Shown: positions 1 to 8,168 of the stretch, piece by piece
How the letters are laid out: each line of letters begins with the position of its first letter
Numbering within the stretch: position 1 is the first letter of the stretch
Assembly: GCA_004380135.1 (NCBI GenBank)
Contig: QXCR01000207.1
Span: forward strand, 1-41,486
Direction of reading: 5' to 3'
DNA: 41,486 bases
From: Stemphylium vesicarium
Lineage: Eukaryota; Ascomycota; Dothideomycetes; Pleosporales; Pleosporaceae
Translations under genes and position numbers: made by a program
The notes under the pieces: model-generated
What the model saw: the letters and a program-made list of their open reading frames with translations, nothing else
What the model was told of the DNA's origin: nothing
Database searches by the model: none

Positions 1-393
1 ATCCTGGCTATCAAAATTGCAAAAAACTGTTGCACTATCTAGCGCAGAGGCTGAGTTTATGGCCTACAAAGAAGCAGTTAAAGAGAGCTTATATCTAAAT
101 CTCTTTATTAAAGAGATAAGCTTGATTATTCCTGTTTTTAATAACACAAAGATTATTAAAACAGATAGCCAAAGTGCTATAGAACTAGCGAAGAATCCTA
201 TATATCACGCTAGAACCAAGCATGTTGATATTAGGTATTACTTTGTTAGAGAAAAGGTTGAAAATAAGGAAATAGAATTGTCCTATTAGCCTACAGTTAC
301 TCTACTAGTAGATAGCTTAACTAAGTCTGTTAGTATACAAAAGATTAAGGACTTTAAAGTAGAAGCAAATCTACTACCTTATCTAAAAGAGTA
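1..393 (+). pseudogene. Copia (Ty1) retrotransposon pol, RNase H tail, decayed
   Basis: The window opens inside a Copia-type RNase H domain. The translation shows the SSAEAEF motif, a TDSQSAIELAKNP stretch and the HARTKHVDIRYYFVREKV block, which are hallmarks of Ty1/Copia RNase H. The frame meets a TAG near 286 where the conserved Q of the next block is expected. It then continues with LVDSLTKSV...IQKIKDF to a terminal TAA near 391. The premature stop is what a C-to-T change of CAG would give, consistent with RIP. The 5' part of the element lies outside the window. Not functional. Confidence 0.85.
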
Positions 394-458
394 ATACTAG
401 TAGAGGGAGTTACTAAATTACTACTACTAGAATTAAGCTTATTAAGCTTAAGGGGGCG

Positions 459-799
459 TGTTAGAATGTAAGCTTAATTAAGCTTAAGTAAGCCTTAGTA
501 AGCTTAAGTAAGCACTAGTACTCTTTTAGCTAGAATAGCACTACTATAGCTATTACGTTCTTGTATACGTAATCTATAACATAGAAATTACGTATATCTA
601 GGTTATCTATTAGTAAGATAGAATATTCTAGATAACCTAGCATTTGTATATAATAACGAGTAGACAGCGACAATACCTCGGTGTCTAACTCCCCCCTTTA
701 TATCTAATAGATATACTTTCAACTCTAGTTCCTATCTTCCGCTATTACTAATACTATTACTAATAGTATTAGTAATCCTCCGCTATACCTTATCTTACA
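459..799 (+). mobile_element. 3' LTR of the Copia element
   Basis: A purine run (about 451-456) follows the pol tail and directly precedes TGTTAGAATGTAAG. The block ends at CTTATCTTACA, so it has TG...CA ends with a short inverted match (TGT.AGA / TCT.ACA). Its length of 341 bp and its position right after pol and a polypurine tract fit a 3' LTR. It is AT-rich and RIP-like. The exact 3' boundary is inferred from the CA end, because no 5' LTR is in the window for comparison. Confidence 0.65.
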
Positions 800-1520
800 A
801 TAAGCACTATAATACGAAAGAATTCTATAGATTTAGAACTAAGTCTTTTTTAAACTAGTAAATAGCTAAGAAGGCCTAGCTAAGAAGATTAATATAGTAA
901 ATCCTTTAGGACTTATTAAGCTACTAGTATAGCTTAATAGAGTATAGATATATACTTTAGTAGATTTAGGATTAGAAGCAAACTATATTTTAGCGCACGT
1001 AGTAGATAAAGCTAGACTTTAACTACTATAGAAATATTAGTTATACCTACTATAAGTTATTAATAGATAATTAATACTAGAAGAAAGTAAGATTATATAG
1101 AAGGATACTAACGTAACGCTTAGCATCTAAGAGTACTAAGAAAGAATAGACCTAGACGTCTTTAGACTAGCTACCTATAATATTATATTAAGACTTCCCT
1201 AGCTATAAGAATATAACCTATAGATTAACTAGAAGTTAAAGAAGTTCTTATTTAAGTACTATAGATTAGATGTAGCTATAAGCTAGCCTACGTATTAACT
1301 AATTTTAATAGTAGATAAGAGAAAAGTTTATAACTTTGTTATAGTCGTTAATCTTGTCTTCTTTAATATAGAGGTATCTATTAACTTGGAGTAGCTAAGC
1401 TTTAAGCTTACTATAGTCGCTATAATATAAGTTAGGCTTATTACCACGTACTAAAGTACGAGTGTCGTCCTAGGTTATATCTAGGGTATTTATTACTACG
1501 TCGCTTATTTTATAGATATT
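800..1520 (+). mobile_element. Gypsy/Ty3 protease-region relic
   Basis: Around 945-1020 one frame reads YTLVDLGLEANYILAHVVDK, which matches the retropepsin block L-[IV]-D-S-G-A-x-x-N-[FY]-I with the catalytic triad already mutated. About 1160-1260 reads as a decayed 'VILGMPWL.EYNP.IDW' block, typical of the protease-to-reverse-transcriptase linker of Gypsy elements. TAG and TAA codons are dense and the base composition is strongly TA-rich, as expected after RIP. No intact reading frame. The reverse-transcriptase core is not recognisable here. Confidence 0.6.
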
Positions 1521-1700
1521 TAAAGTGTAAAGGTCTATTCTTAGAGGGTCTTAGGGTTAATTCTTAGAAATAAGCTAGGCGCGTAATAAATAGGGTTATA
1601 CTAGCATAATTAGAAGATTAATATAATTACTTAGGGTCTTTAAGAATTAAGTACTAATTCTTAGATTTTAAAGTTAAATATAGCGACTATAAAAGTGCGC
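1521..1700 (+). repeat. Inverted repeat copy A
   Basis: This segment (landmarks AGAGGGTCTTAGGGTTAA, GCTAGGCGCGTAAT, AAGAATTAAGTACTAATTC) matches the reverse complement of 4010-4200. Most differences have T or A in copy A where copy B keeps C or G, so copy A is the more mutated one. It is probably part of an LTR or TE terminus present twice in opposite orientation. The parent element is not identified. Confidence 0.7.
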
Positions 1701-1714
1701 TATCTAGTAGCTAT

Positions 1715-1850
1715 ATACTTATATAATAGTTATAGTAACTCCTAATAATAGTAGGGTATAACTCCTAGTAATAGTTATAATAGTCGTGATCACTTCTAGC
1801 GATAGTTGCGGTAGTCGTGATCGCTCCTAGCGATAGTCCTTAGCGCAGTG
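1715..1850 (+). repeat. Degenerate tandem repeat of roughly 30 bp
   Basis: Successive units resemble TAGTCGTGATC.CT.CTAGCGATAGT. The two units at about 1771-1850 are close copies (TCGTGATCACTTCTAGCGAT and TCGTGATCGCTCCTAGCGAT). The earlier units (about 1715-1770) show the same skeleton with C-to-T and G-to-A changes. Decay is therefore graded along the array. Function unknown. Confidence 0.55.
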
Positions 1851-1970
1851 ATCGGTCACGTGACTGCTGACAGTCAGCGTTTTGCAGGATCGCTATCCTG
1901 GTCTTGCTCGTGCGGCGCGGTTGCGGCGTGGTTGCGGCGTGGTCGTAAGCGTTTTGACTTCGGGTCGTAA
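1851..1970. other. GC-rich island between RIP-decayed blocks
   Basis: The composition switches abruptly to GC-rich, with CACGTG, short inverted repeats and a direct repeat of GCGGCGTGGTT (about 1913-1940). It then returns to TA-rich Copia sequence after about 1965. No reading frame is recognisable. It could be part of an LTR, or a younger insert flanked by older TE sequence. Confidence 0.4.
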
Positions 1971-2204
1971 CATAAGGTAGAGTATACTCCGTCTAATAAC
2001 ATAATCGCAGATAGATTTACTAAATTACTACTAGCTAATAAATAGGCTAGTTTTCTTAATTAACTAGAACTTATTAAACGCAAAGAAGCCCTATTAAAGG
2101 AGGTTAAACTTAAGAAGTTGTAGGAGTAGCTAGAAGGCCTTATAATATAGGATCGATTAACTAGTTTAAGCAGCTTATAATAGGGCTTCTAAGCTAAGGG
2201 GGTG
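1971..2204 (+). pseudogene. Second Copia pol C-terminal tail
   Basis: One frame gives VEYTPSNNIIADRFTKLLL, the conserved end of Copia RNase H ('Y.PS....AD.LTK.L'), followed by a lysine-rich tail broken by stops. It runs into a purine-rich AAGGGGGTG tract immediately before an LTR. Only the last roughly 80 codons remain, so this is a 5'-truncated copy. It belongs to a different Copia family from the one at position 1, because the LTR that follows has a different sequence. Confidence 0.7.
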
Positions 2205-2412
2205 TGTTAGATAGTAGGTATTGCTATTAGAAAGAAGGCTATCTAGCAGGTAGTTTTAGTATCGGTGTCGATTACAGCCATGTCAGCCAACTTACCTCGA
2301 TCCTACTTCGGCCTTACTTGCACGAGAGCATATACATCGTGATAGCACCATTATCAAGAACACACACAATGAACAATCATCAATTCCATAATATATCTCA
2401 TCTAATCTAACA
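2205..2412 (+). mobile_element. LTR of the second Copia element
   Basis: A 208-bp block beginning TGTTAGAT and ending ATCTAACA gives a perfect 8-bp terminal inverted repeat with TG...CA ends. It sits directly after the polypurine tract and pol tail. The middle (about 2250-2350) is less AT-rich than its surroundings. Gypsy RNase H sequence begins just beyond the end, which suggests nesting. Confidence 0.7.
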
Positions 2413-3572
2413 ACTATTTATATAGAGTAAGGAAGTAGAAGACGCCTTCTAGACGCTCAAGAATGTAAGTATAACGCCACTATGCTTCCGCATATTCTAA
2501 CTAGGGCAACCCCTACGCTTCGAGACTAACTTATTAGATCTCGCACTAGGAGAATATACTAGCTAGCTTTATAAAGGCTAATAGCATCCTATCACCTATT
2601 ATTTACGTAAGCTTTTAGGACTAGAGAAGAACTACGACATTTATAATAAGAAGCTATTAGCTATTATTACCTATCTAAAGTATTAGAGAGTATACGCTAA
2701 GAGTTACTTAGAACTTATAATATTCTTAGATTATAAGAACTTAGTTATATTTATAACTACTAAGGTACTTAATAAATAATAAGTTTAGTAGTTCTAGAAA
2801 TTAGGATAATATAAGTTTAAAATTATATTTACGCTAAGAAAAAATAATAGTAGGGCTAACGATCTTAGCCGTAGATATAATATCGCAGAAATAAAGATAA
2901 TTAATAAATCTACGATACTTACACGCTATAAAGATAGATTATTAGAATTAGTAAAGATGCTAAATTTAGTTATATAAGTTACTAATAAGGTACTAGAAGA
3001 ATTATAAGAAGTAATTATTAAGTAATACTATAATAACTCTATATATAGTTACTCTAGTATTACTTAAATAATAGAACTTATTAAGTAGAGCTACGAGTCT
3101 TTATATATAAAGAATAAAATTACCTTCTTTATTACTAAATGCGCAGACTATTAGAAGAATAAATATAGTACTTACGCACCCTATAGAGAAATATAAGTAA
3201 TAGAGCTACCTGACTATAGTTAGACATCTCTATAGACTTTATTATAGGCCTACTAGTCTTAAGAGACCCTATTACTAAAGTATTATACGACGTAATTCTT
3301 ATAGGAGTTAATTATTTTATAAAGTAAGCTAAGTACATCGCCGTTTGTAAAGATTTTACGGCGGTATAACTTACGCACGTTATTAATAATTGTGTTATTA
3401 GGTATTACGGCATACTAAGGTTGATTATTAGTAATAGAGATAAGCTCTTTACTTTAAACTTTTAGATAATATTACTTACTATAATTAGTACTAAAAGAAA
3501 GCTATTAATAGCTTACTACCCGCAAATAGATAGATAAATAGAATGAACGAATTACATAATAAAAGCCTATCT
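2413..3572 (+). pseudogene. Gypsy/Ty3 RNase H and integrase relic
   Basis: The conceptual translation keeps a Gypsy RNase H series: LRFETNLLDLALGEYTS, HPITYYLRKLLGLEKNYDIY, KKLLAI, then a KNNSRANDLSRR block at about 2840-2875. From about 3060 an integrase follows: a degraded zinc finger, then the core near 3390-3540 ending in 'YYPQ.DR..E', the remains of AYHPQTDGQTERMN. Dozens of TAG, TAA and TGA codons interrupt it. The reverse-transcriptase core is absent. It is interrupted at its 3' end by the GC-rich insert at 3573. Confidence 0.75.
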
Positions 3573-3775
3573 TGTGATGGGCTACGCCCTAAGAAAGAGA
3601 GTGCGCTACGCCCAAGTGGGGCTGCGCTAAGGCCTGAGAGTCAAGAGACCTCAGATGACGATGATAAGTACTGACTACACCAAGACAACGCCTATGCTTT
3701 GTTGTCTTGTGCCAGCCTTTTGGCTAAATGGGCGTACTGTGTAGTCGTACGCTGGGCTGTCGCCCGCCCATTACA
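3573..3775. mobile_element. GC-rich fold-back element (MITE-like)
   Basis: The ends TGTGATGGGC and GCCCATTACA form a 10-bp inverted repeat with one mismatch. Inside, CAAGACAAC...GTTGTCTTG forms a tight hairpin nested between GACTACAC and GTGTAGTC arms. The 203 bp shows no RIP-type decay, yet it interrupts the heavily mutated Gypsy integrase, so it probably arrived later or escaped RIP because it is short. No target-site duplication could be fixed with confidence. No coding capacity. Confidence 0.5.
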
Positions 3776-4009
3776 GAAGTTACTTTATATAAGTTAAGTA
3801 GGTAGCTAACTTTTAAGAACTAATAAGTAGCGTTACCTTATAGCTTACGTAATTCTATAGTCTTAGTAGAAAGCTACTATAAGATAAGTTATATATACCT
3901 TATAATATCTTATAATATCTTATAATATCCTATAAAATATTACGTATAAGATATATAAGACCTTATAAGATATATAGAATATTAAGTAATATTTTTTAAG
4001 TATATAGCT
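3776..4009. other. AT-rich decayed TE sequence
   Basis: Strongly TA-rich sequence without a reading frame. It contains a short direct repeat of TATAATATCT (about 3900-3930) and several TATAAGATATA-like motifs. It is probably the continuation of the Gypsy relic after the GC-rich insert, but nothing in it can be assigned to a domain. Confidence 0.4.
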
Positions 4010-4200
4010 ACTAAATAGTATACTTATATAATTACTATATTTAACTTTAAAATCTAAGAATTAGTACTTAATTCTTAAACTTTTAAGTTATTTATTAATC
4101 TTTATATTATACTTAACTTATCTTATCTATTACGCGCCTAGCTTATTCCTAAGAACTAACCCTAGGACCCTCTAAGGACGGACCTTCACACGGACTATGT
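4010..4200 (-). repeat. Inverted repeat copy B
   Basis: Reverse-complement partner of 1521-1700. Copy B retains CCTAGGACCCTCTAAGGACG where copy A shows T in place of several C residues. Copy B merges on its right into unmutated GC-rich sequence. This pair is the clearest internal evidence in the window for directional transition mutation. Confidence 0.7.
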
Positions 4201-4945
4201 CACGGTAACCACCGTGGTTCCCTTGACACCTGAACGCTCTATAACGCCGGGTGCTCCGTAAGCACCTTGATTCTGCTGATTGGCTAGCCAAGCCCGAGCG
4301 CCATATGCACGGGCCTTACACATATTTCCTCACCGCTTCTGCATTCTGCTTCTGTTTCTTTACGCAACGTCTTGTATTACACTAGATATCGTACGTAGCA
4401 ACAGTTAACGCTTCTTATAAGCTTTCAACCTCGTGCTCGTAGCGTCTCGTGACAGACTAGGAATAGAGGAGTATCGCCGAACCCCGTATAACACCCTAGA
4501 TAATCTATTTAGCCTATAATACTAAGAAAACCCACTTATATAGCTCTATGCTTTAATTTAAGCCTAAAAATATAATATCATATACTATTTTGGTGGTGCT
4601 GCAATCCAGATCGCGATGGTGTGGGGCATCGGTGAGTCGGTTCTTTTTTGTCAACCGCGTGCCATATTCTAGCTGTGGCGGGAAAGAACGAGCCCCACGC
4701 CGGCTATCTTGACAGCCAGGCACACCATCCCATCGGCATCAATAAACGTGCACGCAGATCTGGGAGCATGGGCGGAGAATTGAAGTAATATGAACAGAAG
4801 ACAAGTTCCGAGAAATACGCGTCAAATCATTGCTCTCATGCGCATGGTGCATACAGAGGGACGGCGCTGCGAGGCCCTGGAGAAGGTTCGGGGCTAACAA
4901 CCGCGTACGATGGACGCTTCAAGATGCCTCGGGCCCCCGGACCCT
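4201..4945. other. TE edge and intergenic region
   Basis: From 4201 to about 4580 the sequence is moderately GC-rich, then AT-rich again, with no recognisable coding. It is likely the remainder of a TE terminus. At about 4585 the composition changes to that of the gene-rich block. 4585-4945 lies downstream of the minus-strand archaemetzincin gene and would hold its 3' UTR and terminator. No specific signal was identified. Confidence 0.4.
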
Positions 4946-6277
4946 TCACAATTCCTTCATTCTCTCACACAACCACGCTTCCAGGCCACTCCACATTACG
5001 CCACTCATTTCTGTTACCTCGAGGGTTTCGCAGAATGTTTTCAGCGCATCGCATCGCTGTTGTTTCCACGTTTCTTTTTCATCAGTTTTACCACCTCGCA
5101 ATTCACCCGTAATAGCGTGGGCAATCTTGGACTCACAGACAGGACAGAGATATGGTGGCTGACGTACGTCTTCGTTCATGCTGGACGTGCCTTGCATGTT
5201 GCAGGCGTAGTATACACAATGGTCCATGCCGAAACAATGGCCGAGTTCATGCGAAACAGTACGCGCGAGGCGAGAAAACCACAATCCTAGAATCTCATCT
5301 TCTTTCGATTTCGGATCGAATATTGTAGCGGAGTCCACAGCTGCTCTCATTGCGCCCTCTCTACTTGCTTCTTCCTGCTTCTTCGTTGGTGGCTTGGCTT
5401 TGACGTCTTCGACTGCGCATAACCCATCTACAAACTCTTTGCAATGGCTCAACGGCCACACGTGGTCTCTTTGGACTTTGGCATTTGCGTCCAAGAGCGG
5501 GTTGTAACGCGCTGATTGCACGACGGCAACTCTGCTGCCACCATACGCCCGTCCGCAACAGAAGTTTTCATCGTCATTTTCGTATATATCGTGATCGACC
5601 AGTAGCACCAAGGCGTATGCATCGTCGGGCAGGAGCTCAATGGCGCCGTCGAGAATGTCTTCAAGGTTGAGCTGAGCAGGGAACGCGGAGTCTGGTGGCA
5701 TACGAACACGGATTCGCGTACACGTATCCTTGTGTGAGAGCCCAACGCATTTCGGTAAAGACGTCAGTTGATTGCGATGCTTGGTGGACTTTGGTTGCGC
5801 ACCCCAAGAAGTCCACCTCAGAGGCGTTGGGAGTCGGCGAACCGGCATGTCATAGTAAAAAGCCTTGAGGTAGGAGAGGAGTAGATTAGAATTAGGGCTT
5901 GCAATCGCGTCTTCCTCAACCTTCACATCCGACGGCTGCGTCCAATTGCGCATGGTGTTCACGCATGGCTCGATGTCGGGTACACAAGCGACGTAAAGCG
6001 TGTCCCTACCGACTGCCGGCAGCACCTTGTTTCTCTCCTCCTCATTCAACCAGCTCCTCATACTTTGTGGTGGATACTCTGGATCATAGTTTAGGTCGTC
6101 ATGGGGTAGCACGAGAGGCGCAGGATATGTCTGCGCGGGCTGAGATACGGCCCTCTTCAAAGCGCGGGCTGATGTTGTCTCGGCTGCTGAACGTGTGGCT
6201 GCATTCGGTCGCTCATAACCTGCTAGCTCGGCAAATGGGGACGACTCAAACTGAAGTATGGTGTGCTTGCACGACAT
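4946..6277 (-). CDS. Archaemetzincin-type zinc metalloprotease
   Basis: A 443-aa reading frame without introns. Residues 343-354 read HELGHCFGMDHC, the extended zinc motif HExxHxxGxxHC of archaemetzincins (peptidase family M54). It is followed by CVYYACNM and a CPVC pair at about 378-381, which supply the second structural zinc site. The start at 6277 (MSCKHTILQF) is preferred. The open frame extends 65 codons further upstream, but that extension has no family character and approaches the next gene. The first 100 residues are low-complexity. In characterised relatives (AMZ1/AMZ2) this fold is an aminopeptidase-like zinc enzyme. The cellular substrate here is unknown. All metal ligands are present, so it is probably active. 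Confidence 0.85.
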   Translation of the reverse strand: MSCKHTILQFESSPFAELAGYERPNAATRSAAETTSARALKRAVSQPAQTYPAPLVLPHDDLNYDPEYPPQSMRSWLNEEERNKVLPAVGRDTLYVACVPDIEPCVNTMRNWTQPSDVKVEEDAIASPNSNLLLSYLKAFYYDMPVRRLPTPLRWTSWGAQPKSTKHRNQLTSLPKCVGLSHKDTCTRIRVRMPPDSAFPAQLNLEDILDGAIELLPDDAYALVLLVDHDIYENDDENFCCGRAYGGSRVAVVQSARYNPLLDANAKVQRDHVWPLSHCKEFVDGLCAVEDVKAKPPTKKQEEASREGAMRAAVDSATIFDPKSKEDEILGLWFSRLARTVSHELGHCFGMDHCVYYACNMQGTSSMNEDVRQPPYLCPVCESKIAHAITGELRGGKTDEKETWKQQRCDALKTFCETLEVTEMSGVMWSGLEAWLCERMKEL

Positions 6278-6465
6278 GATGGATTGAGATTGGAAGCGAA
6301 CATGGCCAGAATGCGAGCATGCCGCACGATTTGAGTGATGAAGATTGCTGCCTTGGGCAGTAGCGGGGCGGGCCTTGCGACATGGATTCGCCGTCCCCCA
6401 CCCATCACCATCCCCCGTGCATCCAATATCGATACTGGCGATGCGCATGTCTTCGTCATCACCAA

Positions 6466-6948
6466 CTACCACAGAGGGTCATCCCGCCCCCAATATAGCA
6501 AGCTGCCACCGATGGCCACGCTGTTGAAGATACCGACGTAGTGGCCTGCCATCTTGTCCTTGGCTCCGTACGCCCCGACGATTACCGTGTCCGCGACCGT
6601 CGCAACCAACCCCGCCATGACGGCGACACCCAAGCTCCTTCGATCCCTCAATACCAATCCGAACGTCGCCAGCAGAATCCCGTTCTGGACGTTGCGCGCG
6701 GCTATCGCAGCGACGAGGGCTTTCTTGGTTTGCTGGTCTTGTTCGCGCGTAGCCGAGGAGCGTTTCGCCGATGCAGACGAGGCATCTGAGGTGCTTCTAA
6801 TGGGGAGACCATAACCATCGGCGAAGAAGGAGGGGTTGCGCAAGCCGAGGATACCGAAGGGGACGATTTCAAGGGTTGCGATGAAGAGCGCGAGGCATTC
6901 GGCTGGGGGCGGGAGGTGCTGAAAGAGATTTCGCGTTTGGGCGGCCAT
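6466..6948 (-). CDS. Small multi-pass membrane protein, DUF4267-like
   Basis: A 160-aa protein starting MAAQTRNLFQHL. The chosen Met is internal to a longer open frame, whose upstream 40 codons look like 5' UTR. It has about four hydrophobic segments: residues 17-36, then after a polar linker (about 50-75) roughly 77-97, 104-128 and 135-152. The ALVAAIAARNVQNGILL and LRDRR layout and the final W-G-R-D-P resemble fungal DUF4267 proteins. No catalytic motif is seen and the function is unknown. It lies head-to-tail upstream of the archaemetzincin gene with a gap of about 190 bp on the same strand. Confidence 0.65.
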   Translation of the reverse strand: MAAQTRNLFQHLPPPAECLALFIATLEIVPFGILGLRNPSFFADGYGLPIRSTSDASSASAKRSSATREQDQQTKKALVAAIAARNVQNGILLATFGLVLRDRRSLGVAVMAGLVATVADTVIVGAYGAKDKMAGHYVGIFNSVAIGGSLLYWGRDDPLW

Positions 6949-8168
6949 GTGGACGGCTTGTGATACTACGACTTGGACCGGGAAATACAATAGACGTGGA
7001 ATACCGCCAAAGGGTGAGGGGACTGTATTTATTCCCAACCAAGGCCGCATGCCTCGACGTGAGCGCATTGCATGGCCGGGACCTCCTCGGGCTCCTATTG
7101 GCTATACTGGGTGCTGCGACTCGGACTTCGGAAGCGGGGATTGGAGGGTTTGTCCGGTTGCCTCGCGCCCTGTGTTCCTGGCGTCATCTTGAGCAACATG
7201 TCCATGTACGCTGGCAAACGGGTTGGGTTTGGATTAGGGTTGGGCTACTTGGAGAGCTATTGACTAGGCTAAGTTAGAAACTGCAATTGTTTTCAACTAT
7301 CGCGTACGTCTCTCCGTCTTCACAGGCATCGCTTGCCGGTCGGTGACCTATACACAACGCTGATTGACAATGTGAGTATGCGACATTGTTCGTTTTGAGA
7401 ACCACCATATGGAAAGAGCTGGTGTTTCCAATGAGGGCCAAAGATATTCGCATATAACATCAGGATACTGGGTTGCTGTGTCACTAAGTTGGTCGTCTAC
7501 TTTGGTACTATCGACTGTTAACGCGAATCACCTGCAATTATGTCAAGAGTGATTATTAGCTTGGGTGGCTGACAAGTTCCGCGTGGTATACTCTTGTGGC
7601 ATGGTGGGAACGTACTTGAACTATGGTTCAGTGCAAAGCTCGCATGCGCGCAAATCGCTGCAATGTTTGCTCTACCAGTAGGCTACATCGTCCAAAAGGT
7701 ATATTGCGTTTTTTGTTTTTTCCTGACTTCGAACGGGCGCACAATGAATGGAATGACAGTCATTGTGATTTCACGTGTTCGTGATTGGACTGCGCTTGCC
7801 TTCACTGGCTCTGTCATCACGCAACGCGCTTTCTTCGCCTTCACCTGATTCGCAACACAAGCTCAGATACACATATTCTCGAACCCAACCATTCACTCAA
7901 GTTGGTCGCAGCCCCTCGGCGCCCCACTGAGTATTTCCATAGTGCCTGCGCCCCTCCCTTCTCGTTCCCCATCCGCACTCACTTTTCAATTCTCAACCAC
8001 TCAACTTTACACCTGCTTAACACGAAGCTCGAGCAGCCTCACCCCTCCGGCGACTCACTTGCGACATACACTGTCTGCCTGCCTGGACGACACCGTGTAA
8101 CGCAATCGCACGGAGCCCCCACCTTCCTCGCAAACGAACACTCGACCCCAACTGCCGCGTTTCCAACA
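6949..8168. promoter_or_regulatory. Divergent intergenic region with long 5' leaders
   Basis: 1.2 kb between the minus-strand DUF4267-like gene and the plus-strand coiled-coil gene. Open frames here have no family character. 7850-8168 is pyrimidine-rich with runs such as CTTTACACC and CTCAACCACTCAAC, as expected of a fungal promoter and 5' UTR before the ATG at 8169. No binding site could be named. Confidence 0.4.

Noticed and set aside
4946..6472. 508-aa version of the archaemetzincin
   Set aside because: The first 65 residues show no conservation-like features; MSCKHTILQF at 6277 is a better start and leaves room for a promoter.
7785..8168. N-terminal extension of 128 codons on the coiled-coil protein
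   Set aside because: Pyrimidine-rich leader composition, no conserved features, and a much better start context at 8169.
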